From Nemertoderma westbladi (taxonomy: Eukaryota > Xenacoelomorpha > Nemertodermatida > Nemertodermatidae), in assembly GCA_032718475.1 (NCBI GenBank), contig JAUCBJ010008006.1, forward strand, positions 1 through 64,000: a DNA stretch of 64,000 nucleotides. Direction: 5' to 3'. This document shows positions 24,130-34,919 of this stretch, in pieces (positions within the stretch are counted from its first letter, which is position 1; each line of letters begins with the position of its first letter). Below the pieces are notes generated by a model. That model searched no databases, was not told the DNA's origin, and saw nothing but the letters and a program-made list of their open reading frames with translations. The position numbers and the translations under genes were made by a program.

Positions 24130-25870
24130 CAAGGATAACATAGCTAAGTATTTGTATGCAAAATTAGTAGCCCCCCGAAACTTCCTTAGTAGCGGGATTA
24201 TAGAGTTTTCCGATGAGATTCACGAGATCTGTAGACAATTGGACTGGTTAGGTAAGTCTCATGAATATCAGAGTTCCATGGTTATTGGAGCCGTAGTCTC
24301 TACTTTACCAAAGGGTGGAGTATGTACACGCTGGGACAAGAAAGTGTTGTACATGAATGAACAACAACGACGAAGCCCTACCATGGCTGATCTCATGTCC
24401 TTCTTAGATGGTGAAGTAAAACTACAACTCATCAAGCAGTCCAGAGAGAAAACATCGGAAAATAAGGTAAGTGAGAAACCCGCTTCTAGGAGAAGAGTAA
24501 CACCGGTGTGTTACACTGACGACGGCGAAAGCCAAGCTTCTCAAGAAGAGGACAGCGGGAAAGACACTGATCGATCTTACTATGTTGGCAAAACCTCAAA
24601 AGACGTAAGTAAATACAAAGCTCGAACCAACGATAGGAGAGAACAGGTTGCCAAGACCCCTCCTCAGTCCCCTAACAGAATGCACGTAAGAAAGCCCGAA
24701 CAAAGAACGAGAGTGCATCAGGTTACCCAAGGTAAAGTGAGTAACATAAAACCTAACTGTGCGCTGTGCGACGGTACCCACCGTTTGAGTGCGTGTGCTG
24801 AATTTCTAAAGAAATCCCTTGTAGACAGACGTGCAGTCGTATGGGATAAGCGGTTATGCTATAATTGCCTCAGACCAGGACACCAACGGCGAACCTGTTA
24901 CTCCGACGTAAAGTGTGCAAAGTGTAGCGCGAAACATCACATCTTGTTACACAGTGAGTTCGACCGAGACAACCCGAGTCAGGTAAGTGAGCCCGAACTA
25001 CATGTCCAATTCAGTGATGTAAACGACACTGATCAAGAATCTGAGATGGAAGGATTCTATACTGACGAATTCTCCGACGCTAACGAATCCTGTTATCTAA
25101 TCAATACCGCAGTGTATCGAGCACTTACTTATGAAAAGGACACCAACAATGAGTTTCCCCCAACTACTTTTGCCAAACAACCATCTTGGAAAGCTCCAAC
25201 TTCCAACGTAGGAATCAGAGAATTTCCTGTAGTGCAGGTAAGAGTTCACGGTCCTAACCACAGTTACATAGTGAACGCACTCCTTGACTCCGGCAGCACA
25301 GGAACATTCATCGATCAAGAATTAGCCGAAGATATCTTTGCTGGACAACCCAAATTCCGGACTAAATTGAATATGTCAGGAATTATGCAGGTTTGGAAAT
25401 CTACCCTAACGGCAGATTACTATGTAGGTGTGTTGTCCACCCCCCAGGATAAATTAGGAGTACAAGGTATAAGGTCGGTAAAAATGGTGGCTATAAAGAA
25501 CTTCGCTACTACTCAGGCAGACCTTTATAATTGGGACGAGGATGAGAGTATCCAACATCTTAAGATACCTCGATTCCAGACAGATTATCCTGGAGTGCAA
25601 ATACTCATCGGCCAAAACGCGCATGAGGCGCTCGAAACATTGGAGAAACGGCCTGCTCAACCGCAGCCACTGCAAACCTATGCGGTTAGAACTAGAGTAG
25701 GTTGGTACTTTACTGGCCCTTCCCGCAGGACTCTCGAAGAGAGAATGCCACAAGAACGAATATACCAAGTAAACGATTGGGAAGTGGAGAGCAGTGAGGT
25801 GGACGAACTAGCTGAGGAAACACCACACAAAGAGCCAAGCAAATCCAGGAAACAACTACACGTTTTTTAA
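23972..25870 (+). CDS. BEL/Pao gag C-terminus, zinc knuckles and aspartic protease (frame 2)
   Basis: An open frame of 632 codons whose authentic part starts at about 24035. It first continues the gag domain (SLEGPPKLMALKF). A Cys/His array follows at about 24755-24955: CALCDGTHRLSAC, CYNCLRPGHQRRTC and CAKCSAKHH, the nucleic-acid-binding region. A retropepsin-like protease comes next with active-site LLDSGSTGTFID (Asp at residue 439, codon 25286-25288). The region before the reverse transcriptase ends at TAA 25868-25870 directly after a run of six T. The polyprotein continues in frame 1, so a -1 shift or a lost base is needed here. BEL/Pao elements usually encode gag-pol as one long frame. 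Confidence 0.85.
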   Translation: MNITKTAYRTLYYLTERNLGSLEGPPKLMALKFIGHPEGLRQVWDTLNIRYGNKDNIAKYLYAKLVAPRNFLSSGIIEFSDEIHEICRQLDWLGKSHEYQSSMVIGAVVSTLPKGGVCTRWDKKVLYMNEQQRRSPTMADLMSFLDGEVKLQLIKQSREKTSENKVSEKPASRRRVTPVCYTDDGESQASQEEDSGKDTDRSYYVGKTSKDVSKYKARTNDRREQVAKTPPQSPNRMHVRKPEQRTRVHQVTQGKVSNIKPNCALCDGTHRLSACAEFLKKSLVDRRAVVWDKRLCYNCLRPGHQRRTCYSDVKCAKCSAKHHILLHSEFDRDNPSQVSEPELHVQFSDVNDTDQESEMEGFYTDEFSDANESCYLINTAVYRALTYEKDTNNEFPPTTFAKQPSWKAPTSNVGIREFPVVQVRVHGPNHSYIVNALLDSGSTGTFIDQELAEDIFAGQPKFRTKLNMSGIMQVWKSTLTADYYVGVLSTPQDKLGVQGIRSVKMVAIKNFATTQADLYNWDEDESIQHLKIPRFQTDYPGVQILIGQNAHEALETLEKRPAQPQPLQTYAVRTRVGWYFTGPSRRTLEERMPQERIYQVNDWEVESSEVDELAEETPHKEPSKSRKQLHVF

Positions 25871-27840
25871 AGGACCAAGGTAGATATGAAATCGGCCTAC
25901 CATTTCGAAAACGAGAACCTAGATTTATAAATAACAGACCCTTGGCAGAGAAAAGAATCGCTCAATTACATCGACGCCTGACGGCTAATGCTTCAGCTAA
26001 AGAAATGTACCAAGCTCAATTGAAGAAATTTATAACAAAGGGATACGCGGAGCGAGTACCGGAAGGAACACCAGTGACTGAGAGAACGTATTACTTAACA
26101 CATCATTACGTTCCCAAACCCGGTAAACCCCACGAAGTACGAGTCGTATTCGATGGCTCCGCCCTATATATGGGCCAATCCCTCAATTCCGAGTTGTTAC
26201 CAGGACCCAACTTACTCCAATCTTTGTTGGGAATACTTTTGAGATTAAGACAATATTCCATCGCGTTCGCCTCCGATATAGAAGGAATGTTCTTACAAGT
26301 CAAGGCGCTGGATAGAGATAGAGACAGTCTGAGATTTCTGTGGTGGCCTGAAGGAGACCTCAACCAGAAACCGGTAGAGTACTGGATGACCATCCAGGCT
26401 TTTGGGATCATATCAAACCCTTCCAACGCCTGCTCCGTGGTGCGAACCACTGCGAATGACAACCGAGACGCCTTCTCAAAAGAGGTGATAGACAACATCA
26501 AACGGAATATATACATGGACGACAATTTAAGGTCCCTTCCATCAGTAGAAGAAGCCATAGATGTCGCAAAAGGAACGGTAGAGTGTTTGAAAAGAGGTGG
26601 ATTTTGACTGACGAAATTCACCAGCAACTCCCGTGAGTTTCTGGAAGCGATACCGGTAGAAGACCGAGGAGCGAAAGACCTAGACTTAATAAAGGACAAT
26701 CTTCCTGAAACCAAGACGCTTGGCTTGAAGTGGGACACTGAAAGAGATATCCTGTTTTTTCAGTTAAAACAGCGAGATAATCCAGTTCGGACCAAAAGGA
26801 TTTGTTTAAGTATCCTGAGCACTTATTTCGACCCATTGGGATTTATAAGCCCAGTTATATTGATTGCTCGGAGTTTAGTACAACAAATGTGGCTTGAAAA
26901 CCACTCATGGGACGATCCGCTTAAGGGAGAATTGTTAAAGAAATGGATGAAATGGGAAGATTCTCTACCTGCCATCGAGAACTTTATAATTTCCCGTGCA
27001 TATTTTGGCCATGTTCTTCCTACGTATTCCTATCAACTCCATGTGTTTGGAGACGCCAGCGACATGGGAATAGGTATAGTAGCATATCTGCGAGTCGAAA
27101 CCCCGGATGGAATCAAAGTCGCCTTGGTTACCTCGAAGGCATTGATTAACAACAAGTTAAAGGTTCCTCGAGCGGAGTTAAAGGCGGCTTTATACGCTAC
27201 AGCCATCGGCCGGAATGTAACGGAACAAATCGACTATCCACTGGAGAAAACGGTTTATTGGACCGACGCTTTACTCGTGTTGGAGTATCTAACCAATGAA
27301 GTCTGTCAGTTCAGCGTTTTTGTTACTAACAGGGTAGCTATTATTCTTAGTCGCACAAAGATAGATCAATGGAGACATTGCCCTGGTACGATTAATCCAG
27401 CCGATATCGCCTCCAGGGGAGCAACTCCACAGGAACTGATCGATACTCCAGATTGGTTGGGTGGACCCGACTTCCTGAGCAAGGAAGAGGATGAATGGCC
27501 TCCTCACCTTACTACGGCGGAGATTAGACAAGCCAAGGGAGCGGAGACAGTCAAACCTAAAACCCGGGCGAGTAAATCGAAGTTATTTAAACCGACTATC
27601 GATCTATCTGTATTACATACTTCCGGGAATGATGCTTCGGATCCACAATCCCTCAACACAAATAAGTCTGTTGTGGAAATTAGAGATAGAGATTGGAAAT
27701 CTGGAATACCAGACGTCTCGCAAGGAATCTCACCCATGCTGCAGAGAGCAATGCATCACTACAGTTCCTGGAATCGGCTCTGTAAAGCCGTATTTAAGAC
27801 GATGTTTTCATCATCACTACTCCAGGACGAAGACCACTAG
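25861..27840 (+). pseudogene. pol: BEL/Pao reverse transcriptase and RNase H (frame 1, one internal TGA)
   Basis: Frame 1 is open from about 25861 to 27840 except for TGA at 26605-26607, which lies just after the GGF motif downstream of YMDD. The reverse transcriptase shows PKPGKPHEVRVVFDGSA, the catalytic Asp in ASDIEGMF, FLWWPEGD and the YMDD box (26512-26523). RNase H starts at about 27040 with FGDASDMGIG; the acidic residues in VPRAELKAA and YWTDALLVLEYL and the DIASRG motif follow. The stop is compatible with a single C-to-T change at a CpG. Unless UGA is read through, the downstream half is not translated from here. The frame loses pol similarity at about 27,790-27,830, where the integrase resumes in frame 2. 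Confidence 0.85.
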
Positions 27841-29392
27841 TGATACCGCTCCATTGACATCTGCACAAGTTCATGTTATTAAAAATTTACCCAAATATAA
27901 GACATCTGACCGTTTTCTAAAGGAGAAAATTAGTCACCAGGAGCATGAAGAAACCAATAAGCAGATACTGAGACTCCTGCAATGCTATGAGGATTCCGAA
28001 AAGTATTTCCTGTTGTTGAGAAATCCGCAGATGCGCTTAAGGGATCGATTCTCGAGCACAATGATAGATGGGTTAATACGTGTTGGAGGAAGACTCACCA
28101 ATGCGCCCTTATCCTTTGACACTAAATTCCCCATACTCATTAGAAATCTTGAAGTACAAATCAAGATGATTGTAGATGTTCACAGTAAACTTTATCATGC
28201 TGGTAGAGAACGAGTTCTTAGCGAAATTCGAACTCGCTATTATTTTGATAAACCCCGTAGAGCTCTGAACCAAGTTCTTAGGAACTGCATACCCTGTAGG
28301 AAAGCATTCAGTAGGCCTTTAACACAGCGAGAGGCAGAATTACCTAGGGAACGAGTAAGCTTCTATGAACCACCTTTTACTAATACTGGTGTAGATTTAT
28401 TTGGCCCTATTGAAGTATATCGTGCTAGGACTATAGTCAAGAGATGGTGTGTCATCTTCGTGTGCATGACTTGTAGAGCCATCCATCTCGATATGGTGAA
28501 CGATCTATCTACCAACAGCTTCGTCTTAAGTTTACGACGACAGATTGCTCGCTTCGGGACGAGTAATACCATGAGATCGGATAAGGGAACGAACTTCATT
28601 GGTGCCAACAACGAAATACAGGCTTACGTGAAGGACTGGAACCAAAGACAGGTGGACGACCAGCTAAGGATAACAGCGTCTAGCTGGACCTTCAACGCCG
28701 CCGACGCCCCTTGGTGGGGAGGAAGTTGGGAGAGATTAATTCGAAGTGTCAAAACCGCATTTCACTTTATAGTGCCATGCCGCGCGTATCTCACCGACGA
28801 ACTTTTGCGGACGTTAATGGAGGAAATAGCTGCCTATCTCAATGAGAGACCGCTTATGCCAGTCTCATCGAGTCCCGATTCCCTGGAAGCGCTAACACCC
28901 GCGCACTTCCTACTGAAGAAACCTGTAGCCATGCTCCCACGATCGGAGATTGCCGACGGAGACGAATACTGCCGTCGAACTTGGCAACTTATGCAGTTGC
29001 TATCCCGTCGTTTCGCTGACCATTTCGAGAAACATTATCTGCCCACGCTACAACTTCGAACTAAGTGGTTTGCGCAGCAAGAAAACGTCAGCGCCGGAGA
29101 TATGGTGCTTATTGTAGATCAAGACCTCCCACGTAAACGGTGGCAGACAGGTCGTATCATCGAGACTCACATCTCGGATGATGGTTTAGTGCGCTCAGTA
29201 GAACTTGTCGTCATGCGGCGTAACTTCAAGAAGCCAGGCATAATCTTTGAGACGCAACAACTCAATCGCCCAGTTGGTCGTTTATGTTTACTGGAAAGAG
29301 ACAGAGAACTCTCTGGAAACTATGGAAGGCAAGACACTCTTCCCACGACCACCTCCCTAATTCCTCAAACATCTAGGGACTCCCCAACGTGA
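27800..29392 (+). CDS. BEL/Pao integrase with C-terminal domain (frame 2)
   Basis: An open frame extends back to 27491, but the authentic part starts near 27,800. It contains an HHCC zinc-binding module (HSKLYHAGRERV and CIPCRK, about 28180-28310). The integrase core carries Asp in NTGVDLFGP (about 28390), Asp in RSDKGTNFIGA (about 28576) and Glu in WGGSWERLIR (about 28729). The C-terminal domain typical of BEL/Pao follows, with LTPAHFLLKKP and VSAGDMVLIVD. It stops at TGA 29390-29392. The integrase appears complete with all three acidic residues, but it is out of frame with the reverse transcriptase by +1. Confidence 0.88.
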   Translation, partial: RCFHHHYSRTKTTSDTAPLTSAQVHVIKNLPKYKTSDRFLKEKISHQEHEETNKQILRLLQCYEDSEKYFLLLRNPQMRLRDRFSSTMIDGLIRVGGRLTNAPLSFDTKFPILIRNLEVQIKMIVDVHSKLYHAGRERVLSEIRTRYYFDKPRRALNQVLRNCIPCRKAFSRPLTQREAELPRERVSFYEPPFTNTGVDLFGPIEVYRARTIVKRWCVIFVCMTCRAIHLDMVNDLSTNSFVLSLRRQIARFGTSNTMRSDKGTNFIGANNEIQAYVKDWNQRQVDDQLRITASSWTFNAADAPWWGGSWERLIRSVKTAFHFIVPCRAYLTDELLRTLMEEIAAYLNERPLMPVSSSPDSLEALTPAHFLLKKPVAMLPRSEIADGDEYCRRTWQLMQLLSRRFADHFEKHYLPTLQLRTKWFAQQENVSAGDMVLIVDQDLPRKRWQTGRIIETHISDDGLVRSVELVVMRRNFKKPGIIFETQQLNRPVGRLCLLERDRELSGNYGRQDTLPTTTSLIPQTSRDSPT

Positions 29393-31016
29393 TACGTCTG
29401 GATTGGGTGTATGACTATATTGTTTTATCTATTTTATTATATTTTTATATGCGAACTTTATTATGTACTTTATTATAATCGTTTTTATTCAATTTTATTT
29501 AGTAGAATGTTATTTTAGTGATTATTTAGTAGATTAGTGCAATATATTAGTGTTTATTACGTACGTAATTACTTATAATATATATTTAGTGCGACGGCGA
29601 GAAATAATTTTTTCTCTTTCCTTACTGTCCGTATCATATTATAAATACGTGACTACAGTAAGATGAAATGTCCGTACTTATTAAAGTACAATAAAGCCAC
29701 TACTATATTCAAGTATTATTGGTAGGCAGAGTATCAGGAATGCAAAGTTCAGATCCTCGTGTCTCGGCTAAACCAAGCTCTGGGTAGACCTTGGAAACGA
29801 CTTGCCTCTTCACACTGACATTGCTTCGTGCGATATTGCTCTTCTACCTTATATTAAATAATACATATAGTAGCGTGATGTCCATATAACAGTAGCGTAA
29901 AACGCAAATAAATCTGTTAAACCTTTTGACCATCTGTAATTCTAGTCGATTAAGATATCGCGGCACCCACCGATATACTTGAAAGACAAATTCTAGAATC
30001 AGTGGTTAACGTCCCCAGACAAGCTCTGGAATAAATCGGTGCCCATCTTAAATATTAATTTAATATTTAGTAAAATCTGTAAAATTCAGATCCTTTAAAT
30101 TTCTAGTCAATTAAGATATCGCAGCACTTACCGATACTCTTAAAGGACAATTGTCATAGAATTAAGGATCCTATGCCCCCAGACCTGCTCTGGAATCAAA
30201 TTGTGTCAATTTTAACATCAAATAATAAAATTCACGGAAATAAATTTAAATTCATATTTTAAATGAATTTCATAAATTGTCATTTTGTGCAATTTATAAC
30301 ATTCCCAAAATTCCATTAATTAATAGATCATGGGACCGGAGATTCATCCTATTGAGTGTATTAGAGTGCGAGAATCTCCAACATATAGTCAATAACCGAT
30401 AAAATTAATAAAATCATACATAAAGAGGATATTGACAATTAAAGAATTATTATTAAATAGCATTCCAGATCTGGATGCATGAGAATTACCCTAATTCTAC
30501 CGCTAGCATTCCATAATGTCACCATAGCAACACCCACGCTAGAATTAGAAGCAAGTTAAGAGAACAATAGAAAGCTTGTCCCATTGCATAGCATAGAGAA
30601 TACATAGCACACTGTTAGTATCCAAGGATACACAGTAATAACGTGACATTCTGGAAGGCACTGACTAACGGACAAATGGCCTGTATGTGTACAATTGGTG
30701 ACAGTTGTGTGGAATTTATGCGTTTATAGGTGAATGTTACTGCTAAAGTATGTTTACAGTAGCTAGTCGCAATCGTAAAAGTAGCCCAACTCTCCTATAG
30801 AAAGAACCTAAGTGGATCCAAGCCTTTGGGACGGACAGTGGAGTGACTTGTGCCGGTTATCGTTGTCGTGCTGTTGCTACATGTTGGCGTAAACACCGCG
30901 ACGACGGTACATCGGCGCTGAGAATCCCACTGTCCGGGGGCAAAGAGAAGTAGGCAGCGACGCCCGCTCGCCTAAATATAAACTTATTTTGATATTAATA
31001 AACTCAGATAGCAGAT
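29393..31016 (+). other. Spacer between pol and the extra ORF, with a degenerate tandem repeat
   Basis: A 1.6-kb AT-rich stretch with no ORF. Two related segments of about 115 bp lie at 29940-30055 and 30103-30222. They share GATTAAGATATCGC or AATTAAGATATCGC, then CCCCAGAC and GCTCTGGAAT, and are spaced by about 163 bp. The last 300 bases before the ORF are less AT-rich. This region is where a subgenomic promoter or splice acceptor for the following ORF would have to lie, but I see no decisive motif. Confidence 0.7.
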
Positions 31017-34000
31017 ATGACGGAGTTGATAGAAGATGATCTTGGTATTAGGGAGCGATATACCCTACCTTTACAAGCATTTGTGGATAGCTTAATACGC
31101 GGTGAAGCCGATCCAACCATTACGGAGGACGATGGTCGTTATATCGAACCGCCGATGTCCCAAGAGCAACTTGCGCATGAATTGGACTATCGAAAATTCA
31201 CCACTCGCTATACGAATCGTAATGGTACGTATATGGACTTCTTAACTACCGGCCATCCTATCGATTTGCATGATACGGACGGTGTAGATACAGAGAGGGA
31301 AATGGTTCTATTTAAATATCATACCCAGCGGAGTCGTAACGATAAACCGAGAATAGATCACGAAAATTCTATTCGTAATAGACTGGAAAGAGAAAACGTT
31401 GAAGAACCGGATAAACGCATCGACTTCAACGAATACCTAGAATTTTTGAGAGAAACCTATCTCAACATCGCCAGTCAGCAGAACCTAGAGACTCGATATC
31501 CTCAAGGTATACATCATGACCCTGTGGTAGAACTCAAACGGCTCTATTTCACTATGATGTATCTTACCGCCGATCGTCCACTACCTGTTATCCCGGATAG
31601 TTTTGAACAAATGGAAGAATACTGCAAAACTGGAGAACGATCACCCGCGTTTCCTCTACAGGACGTACGTCTTTGGTATTATTGTGACGAATGCCCTAGA
31701 CCCAACCAACAAACTGAAAGACATAAACATCCGCGGAGACGTTGCGCTAAACACAGCTTTACGCGTTACACTTACGGGAGTTTCGAGCGAAACCTGTTCG
31801 ACGTACCACCTACGATCGCTCGTCTTAAACGATCATTGAATAAACCCATGATCAGAGTTCCGGAATACTCGGTCAGGCCTCCTCATTCCCTAGTGAGACC
31901 TCAAACTCTTGATCCTAACAGTATCACTGATCCTCCCGAACTATATTCCCTGTTCAAAGACTTAGTGTTACCCGAACAATTAATCGGTGGTGCTCCGGTA
32001 GTGGGTTCGTTAGACATTCGCCCATCCTACTTAGCCGGATTGGGACGCGGGCAGCTAATATCGCCCTTTGATCCTTACAATCGTCCAGGATTAAACCCGA
32101 TGCAACCTGCCACGGAAGTCGAGGAGAGCGTTATAAGAAACGCTTTAGACGCCATTCGACAGAAAATCGGAAAGGGAACACAAGATTGTTTAGAGAAACG
32201 TAAATTACAACAACAAGTCCAATCGGTGAAGGAGTTAGCCTTGCCACAGTTCGATAGAGAAATCCAAAACCTCGAGGAAGACATCGAGCTTGGACACACG
32301 TATTCTCTACAAGAATTTTTAGATGAACGCTTACAGAGACAAGCGGAAGAAAATCTACTCGAGGAGAAACACACGAAACTGGAAGAGAGAGAAGAAGCCG
32401 CTTTAGCCCAACCTGAAGCTCAAATCCTCATGACGGACCTCTACTCTAAAACCGTTCGTCATCCCTCGATGATTCCACATTTCGGAGACAAGCTCTTTGC
32501 GACGATACAACCTCAACCGGTTGATATCAGTACAGGATCGCAAAATCTTATCGCTGACGCCCCTATGTTACAGCGTCCGCCGATCGAGGCCGCTCGTGTT
32601 GACGGTATACTCGTTGAACCTCCGGACAATCGAGCGGATCTTGTCCGTCGTATGGTACACGATGTCAACATACGCGCTAGACCTTTACAGAACTCGTTTT
32701 ATGGCATTAAAGACCACCCTTATTACGTTAATCTGACTCAATATTATATGGTAAAACCAGAAGACCCGACACATAATTTAAAGTTTCTACCACTAATAAA
32801 TCCTCTAGACATTGTCGAACTCGAACAATTGCAGAAACATCTGGATCAGTTAGTAAAGGTAAACTCATTTAGAAAACCATATAACATTTCTCGAATCGAG
32901 AAAGATATAGAACCTCCTTATAATCTCGATGGATTTATTAAAACTCGATTAGTCCATTGGAATCTAGATGTATTATTTGAAGAAGAGAAAATACAAAGAT
33001 ATGGAAATGTGGAGACGTATACCACTCGGCACATGAAGTATAGTGATCTCCCTGACGCTAACCAATGCGCCACCTTGTGGCATCCAGTAGGGATGACCCT
33101 AGAGAACGCCACCAAGGAGTGGAATGAAACTCTTAATGTTATTGAGATGTATGGAGTTGTCACCTACGATAATGAAGGTAGCGTTCCGGTCGGAGAACTA
33201 GGAACTACGCGCATGATCCACATACGCGGATTAGCTGGTTCTACCCACGTGTTTACTCGAGCGTGTTCCGACGTGATTGATTATTCTTTTGAAACTCTCA
33301 CCGAAACACAAAAGAATCTCCGACATGGACAATTCGAACTCGCGCAGCGTTACGTCATTGACACCGAACGCAAACCGGCCATGGGCATCGATGGATCGAT
33401 GTTACCCCAGCCCGTACTCGAGATGTTGTTCAACGAAAGAATCCTTAAAATCGGCTCAGCTGTTTATGGAGATCTCCAAAACAACTTTCGGAATATGGAG
33501 AACATTCCATACCCTTTCGTTGATACTCAGCTGATTGCTCCCTGGGCAGAAGGTCGAGGTTTCTTCCGCACCATGTATGCTAATACGTCTAGCAACATCA
33601 CAAAGGTGCAACGAACTTCCATCGGACATCTTGCCTTTCAGGAATACGGATGGAATTTCAAAGTCGGAAATCCCATTAACTATCAACAAGTATACGGAGA
33701 CCATTATTCTCGATTATACTTTGATGGACCATTGACCGCACCTGGCGCCGTGTATAGCTTCATGAGTGTTCCACTCCGTCCCTCCTTAGCTATATACACG
33801 ATCTTTGAAAACACCGCACTTGCCGGTTGGCTAGCCGATGTGTGCAGTCGTACTATACGCGCCCATCCATTAATACTTGGGACCAAACTCGCTAAGCTAG
33901 ATGAACATAATAAATTCATCCGCTTCGAATGTTTCCGACGATTTTTAACCCCGTTCCGCAACGTGGATAGCCAATTTAAAGACCGCGCTTTGACCAAGCT

Positions 34001-34904
34001 CAGCCTAAGAAACTCAGCTGCAGAGAAGTTGGATAGCGCTGGATTCGCCATTTTCCAAGAGATTTGTATATCGAACTTGCACTCCTCTGTTATACAAAGA
34101 CCTCGAATCCCCACAGGTTATTCTGTCGTGGAAATTCAGACAATAGGTCCACCTGAAGAGACAGACACGCCCACCTCGGCTATGCACTTGGAAGACGAAC
34201 CAATATGTCTAGAATCTGAGGAGATTCAGCCTATCGCGCCCCGGAACAGCGACAACGATTACATCATAGAATGGTATCAAGGTCCACAGTGTCTCACTGC
34301 GTACGATTATCGCCATGCCAACTATGTTTCTAGACAACGTTGTCGGTTATGCGCATCGAGAGACCATGATACGCCCATGGACACCAACGTCCGCTGTTCC
34401 TATTTCCAAGAACAACCGACTATGGAAATTTATTGCGCATATTGCAGACTCAATAACTTGCATATTTTTGCGGTTTGCCCTCAATTTATGACTCAATGTC
34501 ACCATTGTCAACTAAAGGGACACGCCAGTTTCGATTGCCCTTTTAATCGCGATTTGGAAAGCGTAGATGAAATGATCACACTACGTTACATCAGAGCTTG
34601 GGAAGCGAACGCTGATTTACATTGTGATTCGCGCCATCGCTATTATCCTGGACGCGCTTACGAAGGAGTTTATGCGTTCCATCCTTATCTATTCGCTTCT
34701 GTCGAACAGAAATCACGCATATCGAGTTACGAACTACTGAAGCGCGTCGGAGAATGTATTTCAACCAAGTTCGTACGTAAATTTCTCAGGAGTGTTAATC
34801 CTAGCGACCTTCATTCCTATAACTTAATCAATTACATCCGTCAGGATCCGGACTATGGAGACTTATTTGTTAACTCACACCCCGAGTTACAGGAAGTATA
34901 TTGA
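31017..34904 (+). CDS. 1,295-codon extra ORF of the BEL element, unknown family, C-terminal zinc knuckles
   Basis: An intact ATG-initiated frame between integrase and the 3' LTR. I do not recognise its family. It is hydrophilic, with no signal peptide and no clear membrane span, so it is not envelope-like. A Lys/Gln/Glu-rich, probably coiled-coil segment spans residues about 380-470. The middle third (residues about 560-1050) is mixed alpha/beta-like with many aromatic residues. Near the end are three Cys/His clusters: CRLCASRDH (about 1108), CAYCRLNNLHIFAVC (about 1140) and CHHCQLKGHASFDC (1161-1174). The last is a canonical C-x2-C-x4-H-x4-C knuckle and the middle one C-x2-C-x5-H-x4-C. This parallels the three-cluster array in gag, so an RNA-binding structural role is possible. 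It is the longest undisrupted frame of the element. It ends TAT TGA CGG and the same frame continues beyond a second TGA. Confidence 0.9.
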   Translation: MTELIEDDLGIRERYTLPLQAFVDSLIRGEADPTITEDDGRYIEPPMSQEQLAHELDYRKFTTRYTNRNGTYMDFLTTGHPIDLHDTDGVDTEREMVLFKYHTQRSRNDKPRIDHENSIRNRLERENVEEPDKRIDFNEYLEFLRETYLNIASQQNLETRYPQGIHHDPVVELKRLYFTMMYLTADRPLPVIPDSFEQMEEYCKTGERSPAFPLQDVRLWYYCDECPRPNQQTERHKHPRRRCAKHSFTRYTYGSFERNLFDVPPTIARLKRSLNKPMIRVPEYSVRPPHSLVRPQTLDPNSITDPPELYSLFKDLVLPEQLIGGAPVVGSLDIRPSYLAGLGRGQLISPFDPYNRPGLNPMQPATEVEESVIRNALDAIRQKIGKGTQDCLEKRKLQQQVQSVKELALPQFDREIQNLEEDIELGHTYSLQEFLDERLQRQAEENLLEEKHTKLEEREEAALAQPEAQILMTDLYSKTVRHPSMIPHFGDKLFATIQPQPVDISTGSQNLIADAPMLQRPPIEAARVDGILVEPPDNRADLVRRMVHDVNIRARPLQNSFYGIKDHPYYVNLTQYYMVKPEDPTHNLKFLPLINPLDIVELEQLQKHLDQLVKVNSFRKPYNISRIEKDIEPPYNLDGFIKTRLVHWNLDVLFEEEKIQRYGNVETYTTRHMKYSDLPDANQCATLWHPVGMTLENATKEWNETLNVIEMYGVVTYDNEGSVPVGELGTTRMIHIRGLAGSTHVFTRACSDVIDYSFETLTETQKNLRHGQFELAQRYVIDTERKPAMGIDGSMLPQPVLEMLFNERILKIGSAVYGDLQNNFRNMENIPYPFVDTQLIAPWAEGRGFFRTMYANTSSNITKVQRTSIGHLAFQEYGWNFKVGNPINYQQVYGDHYSRLYFDGPLTAPGAVYSFMSVPLRPSLAIYTIFENTALAGWLADVCSRTIRAHPLILGTKLAKLDEHNKFIRFECFRRFLTPFRNVDSQFKDRALTKLSLRNSAAEKLDSAGFAIFQEICISNLHSSVIQRPRIPTGYSVVEIQTIGPPEETDTPTSAMHLEDEPICLESEEIQPIAPRNSDNDYIIEWYQGPQCLTAYDYRHANYVSRQRCRLCASRDHDTPMDTNVRCSYFQEQPTMEIYCAYCRLNNLHIFAVCPQFMTQCHHCQLKGHASFDCPFNRDLESVDEMITLRYIRAWEANADLHCDSRHRYYPGRAYEGVYAFHPYLFASVEQKSRISSYELLKRVGECISTKFVRKFLRSVNPSDLHSYNLINYIRQDPDYGDLFVNSHPELQEVY

Positions 34905-34919
34905 CGGCCTTACGAATAC

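Noticed and set aside
31017-34904. Envelope protein of the BEL element
   Set aside because: No signal peptide, no membrane anchor and no fusion-like hydrophobic segment; it ends in zinc knuckles.
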